The translations under genes were made by a program, and so were the position numbers. From Sphingosinicella flava (GTDB lineage: Bacteria; Pseudomonadota; Alphaproteobacteria; Sphingomonadales; Sphingomonadaceae): a stretch of 64,000 nucleotides of DNA. The notes below the pieces were generated by a model. The model was given only the letters and a program-made list of their open reading frames with translations. It was not told the DNA's origin and searched no databases. The stretch is from positions 849,122 through 913,121 of the forward strand of contig NZ_CP065592.1 in NCBI RefSeq assembly GCF_016025255.1, in the 5' to 3' direction. Below, in pieces: positions 1 through 8,329 of this stretch (its first letter is position 1; the number at the start of each line of letters is the position of its first letter).

Positions 1-313
1 TCACGGCGGGCGCGTCCGAGGGCATCACAATGGCGGCAGGGATGCCGAGCCGCCTCGCCGCTATCGCTATACCTTGCGCATGGTTACCAGAGGAAAAGGC
101 GACAACACCTCGTTGCCGCTCCTCAGCGCTCAGCTGCAACAGGCGGTTCGTCGCGCCGCGCAGCTTGAAGCTGCCGCCCGTCTGCAGGCATTCCGCCTTC
201 ACCCACGCCGTCACACCGCCGATTTCGGCCGGCAATAGCGGCGTCTTCACCACATGATCCCGGATCCGGGCGGCAGCAGCGCGGACTCCATCCCCCGTTG
301 GAATTCGACTCAT
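1..313 (-). CDS. PLP-dependent threonine/serine dehydratase family protein (partial)
   Basis: This is the N-terminal 104 codons of a leftward gene that runs off the left edge. The translation begins MSRIPTGDGVRAAAARIRD and contains SFKLRGA, with the PLP-binding lysine, and then FSSGNHAQG, the phosphate-binding loop. Both are hallmarks of the fold-type II threonine dehydratase / serine racemase family. The ATG at 313-311 follows a GAGGGG ribosome binding site. These enzymes deaminate threonine or serine, or racemise serine. The C-terminal half, including any ACT regulatory domain, is outside the window, so the exact substrate cannot be assigned. Confidence 0.85.
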   Translation of the reverse strand, partial: MSRIPTGDGVRAAAARIRDHVVKTPLLPAEIGGVTAWVKAECLQTGGSFKLRGATNRLLQLSAEERQRGVVAFSSGNHAQGIAIAARRLGIPAAIVMPSDAPAV

Positions 314-418
314 AAACTACCCCTCGACTCGTCGCACGTGCGAAACGGATGAACGGCACGGAATTCGGCCCGTCGCGACCCTGCCAACATGCTGGCGCAG
401 AACGCAAAAATGCAGCTC

Positions 419-447
419 TTTACATGACCAAAAGACGCTCATATATC
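419..447 (+). promoter_or_regulatory. Candidate sigma70 promoter of the ornithine decarboxylase gene
   Basis: TTTACA (419-424) and TATATC (442-447) are separated by 17 bases. This is close to the vegetative consensus and lies about 80 bases upstream of the TTG start at 527. It was read by eye; the transcription start is not known. Confidence 0.45.
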
Positions 448-526
448 GCGCCCTCCGCTGCCCCATGGGGACTTCCAAACCGCAAGGCAGCTGTTTCGTC
501 AACTACGCCTCTGGAGGTCCCTTGAA

Positions 527-1714
527 TTGCACAAGCACCATAGCGCGCTGGGGCTAGCGTCCCTTCATCGGCCGGTCCAGCCGGTCACGCTCCTTCGTCC
601 GCATGCCGCACAGCGTGCCGCCCGCTTTTTTGCAGAGAAGTTTCCGGGCCGCTCGATGTATGCCGTGAAGGCGAATCCGTCACCCGATCTCCTCGAGATT
701 CTGTGGGACAGCGGGATCACGCACTATGACGTCGCCTCCATCGCGGAAGTGCGGCTGCTTGCGCGCACCCTGCCGGACGCGACTCTTTGCTTCATGCACC
801 CGGTAAAGGCCGAAGAAGCCATCGCCGAGGCCTATTTCATCCACGGCGTGCGCACCTTCTCGCTCGACACGATGGAGGAGCTGGAAAAGATCGTCCGCGC
901 GACCAAGGGCGCCACCGACCTCAACCTCTGCGTGCGTATCCGCGTCTCGTCGGATCATTCGAAGCTCAGCCTCGCCTCCAAATTCGGTGCCGAACCGGAC
1001 GAGATGAAGGCCTTGCTCATCGCCACCCGCCAGGTCGCGGACGCTTTGGGCATCTGCTTCCATGTCGGCAGCCAAGCGATGACGCCGGCGGCCTATGCCG
1101 AGGCGATGGAGCGCGTGCGCGCCGCCATCGTCGGCGCGGCCGTCACCGTGGACATCGTCGATGTCGGTGGCGGCTTTCCGTCGACCTATCCGGGCATGGA
1201 GCCGCCGCCGCTCGAAACCTATTTCGAAGTGATCCACAAAGCCTTCGAAAGCCTGCCGATTTCCTATTCGGCGGAATTGTGGTGCGAACCGGGCCGCGCG
1301 CTCTGCGCCGAATATGCCAGCCTCCTCGTTCGCGTCGAAAAGCGCCGGGGGGAGGAGCTGTACATTAACGACGGTGCCTATGGCGCCCTGTTCGATGCCG
1401 CGCATATCGGCTGGCGCTTCCCGGTGAAGCTTGTCCGGGACGACGCTTCGGACGCCCGGGACATGGCGTTCAGCTTCTATGGGCCTACCTGTGACGACCT
1501 CGACCATATGGCCGGGCCGTTCATGCTGCCTGCCGATGTCGCCGCGGGCGATTATATCGAAATCGGCATGCTCGGCGCCTATGGCTGCGCGATGCGCACC
1601 GGCTTCAACGGCTTCGGATCGGACCTGAAGGTGATCGTCGAGGACGAACCGATGGCGTCGCTCTACCTGGCGCAAGAGGAACGTCGCGCGGCCTCGAACG
1701 TCGTGAAGCTGTAA
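527..1714 (+). CDS. Ornithine decarboxylase (alanine-racemase-fold, PLP)
   Basis: The 395-residue protein would decarboxylate ornithine to putrescine in the cytoplasm. It is of the eukaryotic-type, fold III (group IV) decarboxylase family. YAVKANP carries the PLP lysine (K48), CEPGRAL is the phosphate-binding segment, and GPTCDDLD carries the active-site cysteine (C322). The start is a TTG at 527, chosen because GGAGG at 513-517 sits nine bases upstream and no ATG is available near the N-terminus. Some relatives act on lysine or arginine instead, but the context supports ornithine: the next gene, on the same strand, encodes a deoxyhypusine-synthase-like enzyme, giving a short polyamine pathway. 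A hairpin repeat lies between the two genes, so co-transcription is likely but not proven. Confidence 0.9.
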   Translation: MHKHHSALGLASLHRPVQPVTLLRPHAAQRAARFFAEKFPGRSMYAVKANPSPDLLEILWDSGITHYDVASIAEVRLLARTLPDATLCFMHPVKAEEAIAEAYFIHGVRTFSLDTMEELEKIVRATKGATDLNLCVRIRVSSDHSKLSLASKFGAEPDEMKALLIATRQVADALGICFHVGSQAMTPAAYAEAMERVRAAIVGAAVTVDIVDVGGGFPSTYPGMEPPPLETYFEVIHKAFESLPISYSAELWCEPGRALCAEYASLLVRVEKRRGEELYINDGAYGALFDAAHIGWRFPVKLVRDDASDARDMAFSFYGPTCDDLDHMAGPFMLPADVAAGDYIEIGMLGAYGCAMRTGFNGFGSDLKVIVEDEPMASLYLAQEERRAASNVVKL

Positions 1715-1735
1715 GGCTTCGGCACATATATTGGC

Positions 1736-1828
1736 GTCATTCCGGCGGAGTCGAAGACGGGCGCAGCCCAAAGCCGGAATCTCCCTTCCCCTTCAAAGAA
1801 GCGAGATTCCAGCTTCCGCTGGAATGAC
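1736..1828. repeat. Composite palindromic intergenic repeat
   Basis: Two hairpins lie in tandem. The outer pair is ATTCCGGC...GCCGGAAT; the second is ATTCCAGC-TTCC-GCTGGAAT (1806-1825). The whole element is bounded by inverted GTCATTCC / GGAATGAC ends. It sits between the decarboxylase and the DHS-like gene. The same GCTGGAATGA-type hairpin occurs at 17350-17371, so it is a dispersed REP-like family. Confidence 0.75.
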
Positions 1829-1846
1829 GGGTCATTGGAGATTGAA

Positions 1847-2902
1847 ATGAACACCGAAACCCCGATCAACGACACCCGCAAGGCGGAGCTGCTGTCGAAG
1901 CAGGTCGAGCATATCGACATCAAGAGCTTCGACGCGCGTCCCATCGTCGACGCGATGAAGAAGATGAGCTTCACCAGCCGCGACCTCGGCCGCGCGACGG
2001 ACATCTACAACCAGATGCTGTCCGATCCGGATTGCTCGGTGATCCTGGTCATCGCGGGCTCGACCTCGGCCGGCGGCTGCATGGATCTCTATGCCGATCT
2101 CGTGAAGCACAACATGGTGGACGCCATCGTCGCCACCGGCGCCACCATCGTCGACATGGATTTCTTCGAAGCGCTTGGCCACAAGCACTATCAAGCGCTT
2201 GAAATTCCTGACGATGATACGCTGCGCTCGCTCTACATCGACCGCATCTACGACACCTATATCGACGAGGAAAAGCTGCAGGAGACCGATCACACGATCG
2301 GCGACATCGCCAACAGCCTTGAGGCGCGTCCCTATTCGTCGCGCGAGTTCATCAAGGAAATGGGCAAGTGGCTGCAGACCCACGGCAAGAAGGACAACAG
2401 CCTCGTCAAGCTCGCTTACGAGCATGACGTGCCGATCTTCTGCCCGGCCTTCGTCGACAGCTCGGCGGGTTTCGGCCTCGTCAAGCACCAGGTGGACCGG
2501 ATGAAGGAAGGCAAGCCCTACATGGTGCTCGACGCCATCGCCGACTTCCGCGAACTCACCAACCTCAAGATCAAGGCGGGTACCACGGGCCTTCTCATGA
2601 TCGGCGGCGGCGTTCCGAAGAACTTCACGCAGGACACCGTCGTCTGCGCCGAAATCCTCGGCCACGACGACGTCGAGGTTCACAAATACGCGGTGCAGAT
2701 CACCGTCGCCGACGTCCGCGACGGCGCCTGCTCCTCCTCGACGCTGCAGGAAGCGGCGAGCTGGGGCAAGGTCTCCACGGCCCTTGAACAGATGGTGTTC
2801 GCCGAAGCGACGAGCGTCCTCCCGCTCCTGGCCTCGGACGCCTATCATCGCGGCCACTGGAAAACCCGTGCCAAGCGCGCCTTCGGCAAGATGTTCGACT
2901 AA
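1847..2902 (+). CDS. Deoxyhypusine synthase-like protein, candidate homospermidine synthase
   Basis: The 351-residue protein belongs to the deoxyhypusine synthase family. Recognisable parts are the NAD-fold segment VIAGSTSAGGCMD near the N-terminus, GLLMIGGGVPKNF, and the SWGK motif whose lysine (K308) matches the lysine that forms the enzyme-substrate imine in eukaryotic DHS. Bacteria lack the eIF5A substrate. Bacterial members of this family are thought to transfer aminobutyl groups between polyamines, giving sym-homospermidine in some cases. ATG 1847 is preferred over the upstream TTG because GGAG lies at 1837-1840. The gene follows ornithine decarboxylase, which would supply putrescine, and ends in a strong terminator. 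The polyamine product is inference. Confidence 0.85.
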   Translation: MNTETPINDTRKAELLSKQVEHIDIKSFDARPIVDAMKKMSFTSRDLGRATDIYNQMLSDPDCSVILVIAGSTSAGGCMDLYADLVKHNMVDAIVATGATIVDMDFFEALGHKHYQALEIPDDDTLRSLYIDRIYDTYIDEEKLQETDHTIGDIANSLEARPYSSREFIKEMGKWLQTHGKKDNSLVKLAYEHDVPIFCPAFVDSSAGFGLVKHQVDRMKEGKPYMVLDAIADFRELTNLKIKAGTTGLLMIGGGVPKNFTQDTVVCAEILGHDDVEVHKYAVQITVADVRDGACSSSTLQEAASWGKVSTALEQMVFAEATSVLPLLASDAYHRGHWKTRAKRAFGKMFD

Positions 2903-2906
2903 AACA

Positions 2907-2936
2907 AAAGGCCCTCCATAGCGGAGGGCCTTTATT
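2907..2936 (+). terminator. Rho-independent terminator after the DHS-like gene
   Basis: A stem AAAGGCCCTCC / GGAGGGCCTTT with a five-base loop, followed by TATTCT, lies five bases after the stop codon at 2902. Confidence 0.85.
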
Positions 2937-3025
2937 CTCTATCTCGAGTCAGGAAATATTGGGTCTACGAGCCATGCGCACATTTTCCCGGCATCATGGC
3001 AAGACGCCGGGGCAATTCGCCTGAA

Positions 3026-4204
3026 TCAGACTTCCGTCAACAGCGCATTGCGCACGAGACCAGAAACTTCCCGCTGCACGGCGTCGATATTCGTCAGCAC
3101 GACGATCGTGAGGCCGGGATCGTCCAGCATGTCGATCTGGGCACCGGCCCCGGGGGTACCGCCATTGTGGCCGAACAGCTCGTGCCCACCCACGCGCAGG
3201 AGGCCGAGGCCGTAGCCATAGCCTTGAGTGGGGGCGCCAGGCGGCAGATTGTCCACGTGCCAGCTCTTCATCGTCTGAAGCATTGGCCTTCCGACCACCT
3301 TGCCGCTGCGGAACGAATGCGCGAATTTGATCAAGTCTCCAGCAGTGGAATAAGCTCCAGCCGCCGGCGTGCCCCGGATGCCGATCGAGAAAGCCTCCGC
3401 CGGCCCCGGCGTGCACACACTCGGCGGACGCCGGAAGCAACCCGTTGTGTAGGAAACGGCGTCGTTCGGACGAACTTCGGTATCCAGCCGGTGTTCGGTA
3501 TGGTGCATCCCCGCCGGTTTGTAGACGAGATCCTCCACGGCGGTGAAATAATCGGTTCCCGTCACCTTTTCGATTAAGGCGCCAAGCAGCACGAAACCGT
3601 TATTGCTATAGGCATAGGCGCTTCCGGGAGTAAAAGCAGGGCGGTCCTGCCGTACGGCCTCCATATAGGAGGAAACCGTGGTTCCTCCCCGCCGCAGCTT
3701 CGCGCTCCACAGCGGAGAATTGAAATAATCGCCAAGCCCGGACCGGTGGCTCAGCACGTGATGGACGAGAATAGGCGCGAACTCCGCGGGCAGGTCGGTG
3801 AGATGCTGTGTGACGGAATCTTCGAACGAGATACGCTTCTGTTCCGCGAGGCGGGCGACCGCCGTTGCGGTCAACATCTTGGACACCGACGCCACATTGA
3901 ACCGCGTATCCAGCTTATTGTGCACGTTCTTGACGCGATCCGCCATCCCATAGGCACCGCCAAACAGCATCTCGTCATCCAACGCGACCGCGACGACGCC
4001 GGAGAGCCGCCCTTCGTCAGCGAGCTTGCGAAGCTGCATCGCGGCGGTACCTCCATCCCCCAGCTGCCGCCTGATGCGATCGCGAAGTCCCGTGTCCCGG
4101 GAAGACTGCTTCAGCGCGGCAGCGCCCAAGGGCGATGCGGCAAGGAACAAGAGAGAAGCCGACAACATGTCACGGCGCGTGGAATGAAGCTGTTTAGACG
4201 TCAC
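3026..4204 (-). CDS. Secreted serine hydrolase, class C beta-lactamase fold
   Basis: The 392-residue protein has an export signal starting STRRDMLSASLLFLAA, which contains RR and may use the Tat route. Family motifs are all present: SVSK (nucleophile S106, K109), YSN (about residues 199-201) and HNGG near the C-terminus. The family includes D-aminopeptidases, esterases and penicillin-binding-protein-like enzymes; the substrate cannot be deduced. GTG 4204 is chosen over the upstream ATG because a G-rich ribosome binding site lies just before it and the signal peptide then begins at the N-terminus. The gene stands alone between two rightward genes. A second, only distantly similar member lies at 36934-38442. 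Confidence 0.85.
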   Translation of the reverse strand: MTSKQLHSTRRDMLSASLLFLAASPLGAAALKQSSRDTGLRDRIRRQLGDGGTAAMQLRKLADEGRLSGVVAVALDDEMLFGGAYGMADRVKNVHNKLDTRFNVASVSKMLTATAVARLAEQKRISFEDSVTQHLTDLPAEFAPILVHHVLSHRSGLGDYFNSPLWSAKLRRGGTTVSSYMEAVRQDRPAFTPGSAYAYSNNGFVLLGALIEKVTGTDYFTAVEDLVYKPAGMHHTEHRLDTEVRPNDAVSYTTGCFRRPPSVCTPGPAEAFSIGIRGTPAAGAYSTAGDLIKFAHSFRSGKVVGRPMLQTMKSWHVDNLPPGAPTQGYGYGLGLLRVGGHELFGHNGGTPGAGAQIDMLDDPGLTIVVLTNIDAVQREVSGLVRNALLTEV

Positions 4205-4412
4205 TGACCCCCCCCAAACATGAAGGTTCCTTTGGGAAAGCGGGGATGGCGGCGCTACGGTTAAACGACGGATGCGTTCCATCAATCGACGAACGAGCGA
4301 TCCGGGCGATTATGCCCCGGCGTCCATCACTGAAATTTCTCCCGCCCGTCTTGATGCTTGCGTATCCGGAATGATTGCCCCAGCTTCGGGCAAAATCGGG
4401 GAGAGCCGTTCG

Positions 4413-4850
4413 ATGTCCTACAGTCCCATTCTCGCGCCGGTCGTGGCGCTCGTGGCGTGGTCGCTCATGATGATGTTCTGGATGTATTTCACTCGCTTTC
4501 CAGCAATGAAGCGCAAGGGAATAAGCCTTAAGGGGCGGGTGGGAACCCGTCCGGGCGTGCTTGACGGCGTCGTCGAAGACAACGTCCAGTGGAAAGCCCA
4601 CAATTACAATCACCTGATGGAACAGCCCACCTTATTCTACGCCATCGCGCTTACCCTGGCGCTGATGGGCAGCGGCGACGGCCTCAACCTCTATCTCGCC
4701 TGGGGCTATGTCGGGCTGCGCATTCTCCACAGTCTCGTTCACGCAGTGACGAATGTCGTGCAGCATCGCTTCCTGCTGTTCACCGCCGCATCGTTCTGCC
4801 TGGTCGCCCTCACGCTTCATGCGGCAATAAGCGTGCTTCATCGCGCATAG
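4413..4850 (+). CDS. MAPEG family membrane protein
   Basis: The 145-residue integral membrane protein has about four hydrophobic segments and the family signature around AHNYNHLMEQPTLFYA, i.e. N and E in the AHxNxxExxP pattern. MAPEG proteins are small four-helix membrane proteins related to microsomal glutathione transferases; bacterial ones are mostly uncharacterised. ATG 4413 follows a GGGGAGAG ribosome binding site. The gene is monocistronic and ends at a strong terminator. Confidence 0.85.
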   Translation: MSYSPILAPVVALVAWSLMMMFWMYFTRFPAMKRKGISLKGRVGTRPGVLDGVVEDNVQWKAHNYNHLMEQPTLFYAIALTLALMGSGDGLNLYLAWGYVGLRILHSLVHAVTNVVQHRFLLFTAASFCLVALTLHAAISVLHRA

Positions 4851-4887
4851 GCGCGGTTTTCCTACACACTCTTTTTCTGCCAGGGAT

Positions 4888-4916
4888 GAGCGAGGGCAAT
4901 GCCCTCGCTCTTTCTC
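4888..4916 (+). terminator. Rho-independent terminator after the MAPEG gene
   Basis: A ten-base perfect stem GAGCGAGGGC / GCCCTCGCTC with a three-base AAT loop is followed by TTTCTC. The T-run lies on the rightward strand, so it serves the MAPEG gene rather than the convergent RNA methyltransferase. Confidence 0.85.
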
Positions 4917-4969
4917 ATTTCAGAAACAGGATTCCGCTTTTTGTCACTGGACCATCAATTTCATCAACT

Positions 4970-6160
4970 TCACTTCGTAAAGGCGGCAGCCAATTCGGCG
5001 TGCGTGGACCAGCGGAATTGCCCTACCGGCTTCACCCATTCGAGCCGGTAGCCGCCGTCGATCAACATCCTGGCATCGCGCGCGAAGGTGGAGGGGTTAC
5101 AGGATATATAAGCGACGCGCGGCGCGGCGGACCGGGCGAGCACAGCAACCTGCTCCTTCGCGCCCGCGCGCGGCGGATCGAGTATCACGGCTTCGAAGCG
5201 ACCCAATTCCTTCTCGTCTAGCGGGCGGCGGAAGAGGTCGCGATGATCGACGAATACCTCCCGCTGCGCCCGGTTCGCCGCCGCCTTCAGCGACAAAGCC
5301 GCGTCCCGCGCGCCTTCGGCGGCATAGGTTTTGCCCGGCAATGCGAGCGCGAAGGTGCCGAGCCCCGCGAACAGGTCCGCGACGATCCGCGCGGGACCGA
5401 CGGCTTCCCGCATCGCGGCGACCAGTGCCGCCTCGCCTTCCTCCGTCGCCTGCAGGAAGGCGCCATGCGGCAACGGCACCGGAACCCCGCCGAGGGTGAC
5501 CGTCACCGGCTCCGGTTCCCACCGCGTCTGCGGCCCGTAGCCGTCGTCGAGCGCCAGCCGCGCCAGCCGATGCGTCTCGGCGAAGGCCGCCAGCGCCTCG
5601 GTCGCCGCCAGGCTGTCGGCTGCGGCATTTTCGAGCAGCACGTCCACGCCCTGATCGCAGAGCGTCAGCCGCACGCCGCCATTGCCGCGCGGCCCCAGCA
5701 AGGTGCCCATCAAGGCCCGGAGCGGCGCGACCAGGGCAAACAATTCCGGCCGCAGGATATGGCATTCGCGCATGTCGACGATGCGGTGGCTGCGCTCCGC
5801 ATTGAAGCCGAGCAAGACCGTCTTGCCCCGGCTCTCCGCGCGCAGCGAGGCGCGGCGGCGGCTCCTCGGCGGCGAAATATGGGGCGAGCGGATCTCGGCT
5901 TCGAAAATCCCCTGCGCCGCCAGCGCCGAGGCCACCCGGTCGCGCAGGAAGCCGGCGAAAGCGATGTCGTCGATATGCTGAAGCTGGCACCCGCCGCATT
6001 CGGGGAAATGGCGGCAGGGCGGCACGGCATGATGCGGTCCGGGCGTTACGGCCCCGTCCGCGCCGACCAGGTCGCCCGGTGCCGTCATCGGCACATGGCG
6101 CCCGCTTTCCGTCACGCCGTCACCGCGCGCCGCGAGGCGGACGATCGCTTCTTCGCTCAT
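4970..6160 (-). CDS. TrmA/RlmD-family RNA (uracil-5-) methyltransferase
   Basis: The 396-residue cytoplasmic enzyme would methylate a uridine in rRNA or tRNA using SAM. A partial TRAM-like N-terminus is followed by iron-sulfur cysteines (C49, C55, C58 in CRHFPECGGC, and the cysteine of DMRECH). The Rossmann methyltransferase domain follows (ADLFAGLGTFAL), then ILDPPRAG and the catalytic cysteine in SCNPSTFARD. The start at 6160 overlaps the stop of the NAD(P)HX repair gene in an ATGA, indicating translational coupling. It is the last gene of a four-gene leftward operon. Whether it is RlmD-, RlmC- or TrmA-like in target cannot be decided by eye; the cluster cysteines favour the Rlm type. Confidence 0.9.
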   Translation of the reverse strand: MSEEAIVRLAARGDGVTESGRHVPMTAPGDLVGADGAVTPGPHHAVPPCRHFPECGGCQLQHIDDIAFAGFLRDRVASALAAQGIFEAEIRSPHISPPRSRRRASLRAESRGKTVLLGFNAERSHRIVDMRECHILRPELFALVAPLRALMGTLLGPRGNGGVRLTLCDQGVDVLLENAAADSLAATEALAAFAETHRLARLALDDGYGPQTRWEPEPVTVTLGGVPVPLPHGAFLQATEEGEAALVAAMREAVGPARIVADLFAGLGTFALALPGKTYAAEGARDAALSLKAAANRAQREVFVDHRDLFRRPLDEKELGRFEAVILDPPRAGAKEQVAVLARSAAPRVAYISCNPSTFARDARMLIDGGYRLEWVKPVGQFRWSTHAELAAAFTK

Positions 6161-7623
6161 AGACATTCTCGAAGCGCCTCGCCCAGATGCCCGATCAGAT
6201 CGTCGGCGATCAGAAACGGCCCGGCCAATTCGGCCGCCCGGCCATGCAGCCAGACGGCGGCGCAAGCGGCCTCGAACGGCGGCATTCCCCTCGCCCGCAT
6301 CGCCGCGACAATCCCGGCCAGCACATCCCCCGTCCCCGCCGTCGCGAGCCAGGCGGGAGCAGCAGCTGAAATCGCCGCCCGCCCGTCCGGCCCGGCGACA
6401 ACGGTGTCCGCACCCTTCAAAAGAATGACGGCGTTGGCGCGAACGGCGGCGGCGCGCGCCTGCTCAACCTTGCTCCCCGCCAGCGTCCCGAACAGCCGCG
6501 CGAATTCGCCGCCATGCGGGGTGAGGATCGGCAGTTCGGAGGAGTCAGAAAACAGGCCCCAATCCTCTCCGACAAGGTTCAGCGCGTCGGCGTCGAGAAT
6601 GAGCGGGTGCCGGGCTTCAATGGCTTGGTGCAAAAGCGACCTGGAGCGGCCCGAGCGCCCAAGACCCGGCCCGGCGAGAAGAGCATTCACGCGGGGGTCG
6701 GCAAGTAAGGCCGCAACATCATCATTGTGCTCCGGCGCAGGCCGGAGCCCAGTTTCTCCTTTTGGCGCGGCTGGGCTCCGGCCTGCGCCGGAGCATAATG
6801 GAGATTGCACCACCGCCTGGGGCACATCAGGGACAAATGCATCGGCGATCAGCCGCACATAGCCGGCTCCAGCCCGCATCGCCGCCGACGCGCACAGCGC
6901 CGCCGCGCCGGGCATTTCGCCGCCGACGACCGAGACATAACCACGATCATATTTGTGCTCGTCCGGACCCGGCGCGCTGAGGAGCGGGCGCCCGATCCGG
7001 CTAAGATTGCTCCGGGCCGCGATCCCGATATCGGCCAGCACGATCCGCCCCACATGCCGCGCGGCAGGCTGGAGCAGATGGGACGGCTTCAACGCCCCAA
7101 AGGTCACCGTCATGTCGAAGTCCGGAACCGGCGACAGGATCGCGCCGTCGTCGCTCGCCACGCCGCTCGGCAGGTCGACCGCCGCCTTGACCCGCGCTTC
7201 GCCCGCCAGCCGCAGCAGGGCACCGCTCAACGCCGCATCCAAGGGCCTCGATAGTCCTGTTCCGAATAAGGCGTCGATCAGCAGCGGCGCGCTCTCGGCG
7301 GCCTCGATGGGCTCGACAGACCCGGACCACGCCGCCCGGGCATCGCGTGCGATCTGGGACACTGGGTCACCCGTCACCGCGATCCGCACGTCCACACCCG
7401 CCTCCGCCAGCCGCCGCGCGATCACATAGCCGTCGCCGCCATTATTGCCCGGCCCGCACAGTATCAGGGCCGGCAAGGGCCCGGCAAAGGCCCGGATCGC
7501 CGCCGCCGCCGCCTGCCCCGCTCTTTCCATCAGAGCCCGCGCGGGCGTGTCCGCCGCGACGGCGGCTTCCTCCGCGGCGCGCATCTCGGCGGCGGTGAGG
7601 ATCGGGTCAGCGGAGCGCATCAT
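6157..7623 (-). CDS. nnr: Bifunctional NAD(P)H-hydrate epimerase / ADP-dependent NAD(P)HX dehydratase
   Basis: The 488-residue fusion repairs hydrated NADH and NADPH. The N-terminal YjeF/NnrE epimerase domain has the GPGNNGGDGYVIARRL loop and DLPSGV. The C-terminal NnrD dehydratase domain has LTPHGGEFARLFG and the ribokinase-like GTGDVLAGI motif. At residues 277-299, near the start of the NnrD domain, the reading frame passes through a perfect 25-bp inverted repeat that adds a Gly/Pro/Ala-rich insert without breaking the frame. The start overlaps the end of the upstream amidohydrolase gene by 17 bases, and the stop overlaps the downstream methyltransferase start. ATG 7620 is an equally possible start. 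Confidence 0.93.
   Translation of the reverse strand: MMRSADPILTAAEMRAAEEAAVAADTPARALMERAGQAAAAAIRAFAGPLPALILCGPGNNGGDGYVIARRLAEAGVDVRIAVTGDPVSQIARDARAAWSGSVEPIEAAESAPLLIDALFGTGLSRPLDAALSGALLRLAGEARVKAAVDLPSGVASDDGAILSPVPDFDMTVTFGALKPSHLLQPAARHVGRIVLADIGIAARSNLSRIGRPLLSAPGPDEHKYDRGYVSVVGGEMPGAAALCASAAMRAGAGYVRLIADAFVPDVPQAVVQSPLCSGAGRSPAAPKGETGLRPAPEHNDDVAALLADPRVNALLAGPGLGRSGRSRSLLHQAIEARHPLILDADALNLVGEDWGLFSDSSELPILTPHGGEFARLFGTLAGSKVEQARAAAVRANAVILLKGADTVVAGPDGRAAISAAAPAWLATAGTGDVLAGIVAAMRARGMPPFEAACAAVWLHGRAAELAGPFLIADDLIGHLGEALRECL
6728..6795. repeat. Perfect inverted-repeat element inside the nnr coding region
   Basis: Arms 6728-6752 and 6771-6795 are perfect reverse complements (25 bp) around an 18-base loop. 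The core is GCTCC-N10-GGAGCCCAG. The element is in frame, adding residues to the protein. It belongs to the same family as the hairpin in ispE at 11512-11577. Confidence 0.9.
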
Positions 7624-8329
7624 GGGTTTCGCGAATGACCGGAACCAGAATGTCGGCCCAGCGCGTCACGCCAGCTTCCTTCAGGATCAGATCCTGCCGC
7701 ACCTCGATGGCGAGATAGGGGAGCCCCCGGCTCTCCGCATGCCGATCCATCGTCGCGTTGAGCAGCTTGCCCGAATAGGGTTCGTTGTCGCCGGTCGGAA
7801 TGCCCCGGGCGCGCAAGCGGTCTATGGCGATCCGCGCCGCACGGTCGTCATTGTTGTAGAGCAGGCCCACTTCCCACGGGCGCGCTTTATCGGGTTCGGT
7901 CCGCAGCCGGGGCGTGAAGCTATGGAGGGTGAAGAGCATGGCGGGCTTCAACGCCTCGACCTTCTCCTCGATCAGCGCATGATAGGGCCGGTAGAAGCGC
8001 GCAATCCGCGCCTCCCGCCCTTCGGCGTGAAGATCGGTATTGCCGGGAACGACATGGCCGTCGCTCACCGGCGGAATGGCGGCAAGCTCATGTTCGTGCC
8101 GGTGCAGATCGACTACCAGCCGCGACACCCGCGCCAGGATCGCCGGACAACCGAGCCGCGCCGCGACGATCCGGGCAAGCGGATCGATGCCGATGTCGAC
8201 CGCGATATGATCGTCGAGCAGAGCGGGATCGATGCCGAGGTCGATATCGTCTGGCACATGATTGGAGGCGTGATCGGCGACGAGCAGCAGGCCATCCGCC
8301 TGCCCCTCGATAAACTCCGCCACGCTCAT
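7607..8329 (-). CDS. N-formylglutamate amidohydrolase family protein
   Basis: The 240-residue cytoplasmic hydrolase belongs to the N-formylglutamate amidohydrolase / HutG family. Visible parts are VADHASNHVP near residue 20, DLHRHE in the middle, TLHSFTP and AIEVRQDLI. The known reaction is hydrolysis of N-formyl-L-glutamate to glutamate and formate in histidine degradation. No other hut gene is nearby, so the substrate here is open. It overlaps the enoyl-CoA hydratase stop in an ATGA and overlaps the next gene by 17 bases, so all four genes of this operon are translationally coupled. Confidence 0.88.
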   Translation of the reverse strand: MSVAEFIEGQADGLLLVADHASNHVPDDIDLGIDPALLDDHIAVDIGIDPLARIVAARLGCPAILARVSRLVVDLHRHEHELAAIPPVSDGHVVPGNTDLHAEGREARIARFYRPYHALIEEKVEALKPAMLFTLHSFTPRLRTEPDKARPWEVGLLYNNDDRAARIAIDRLRARGIPTGDNEPYSGKLLNATMDRHAESRGLPYLAIEVRQDLILKEAGVTRWADILVPVIRETHDALR

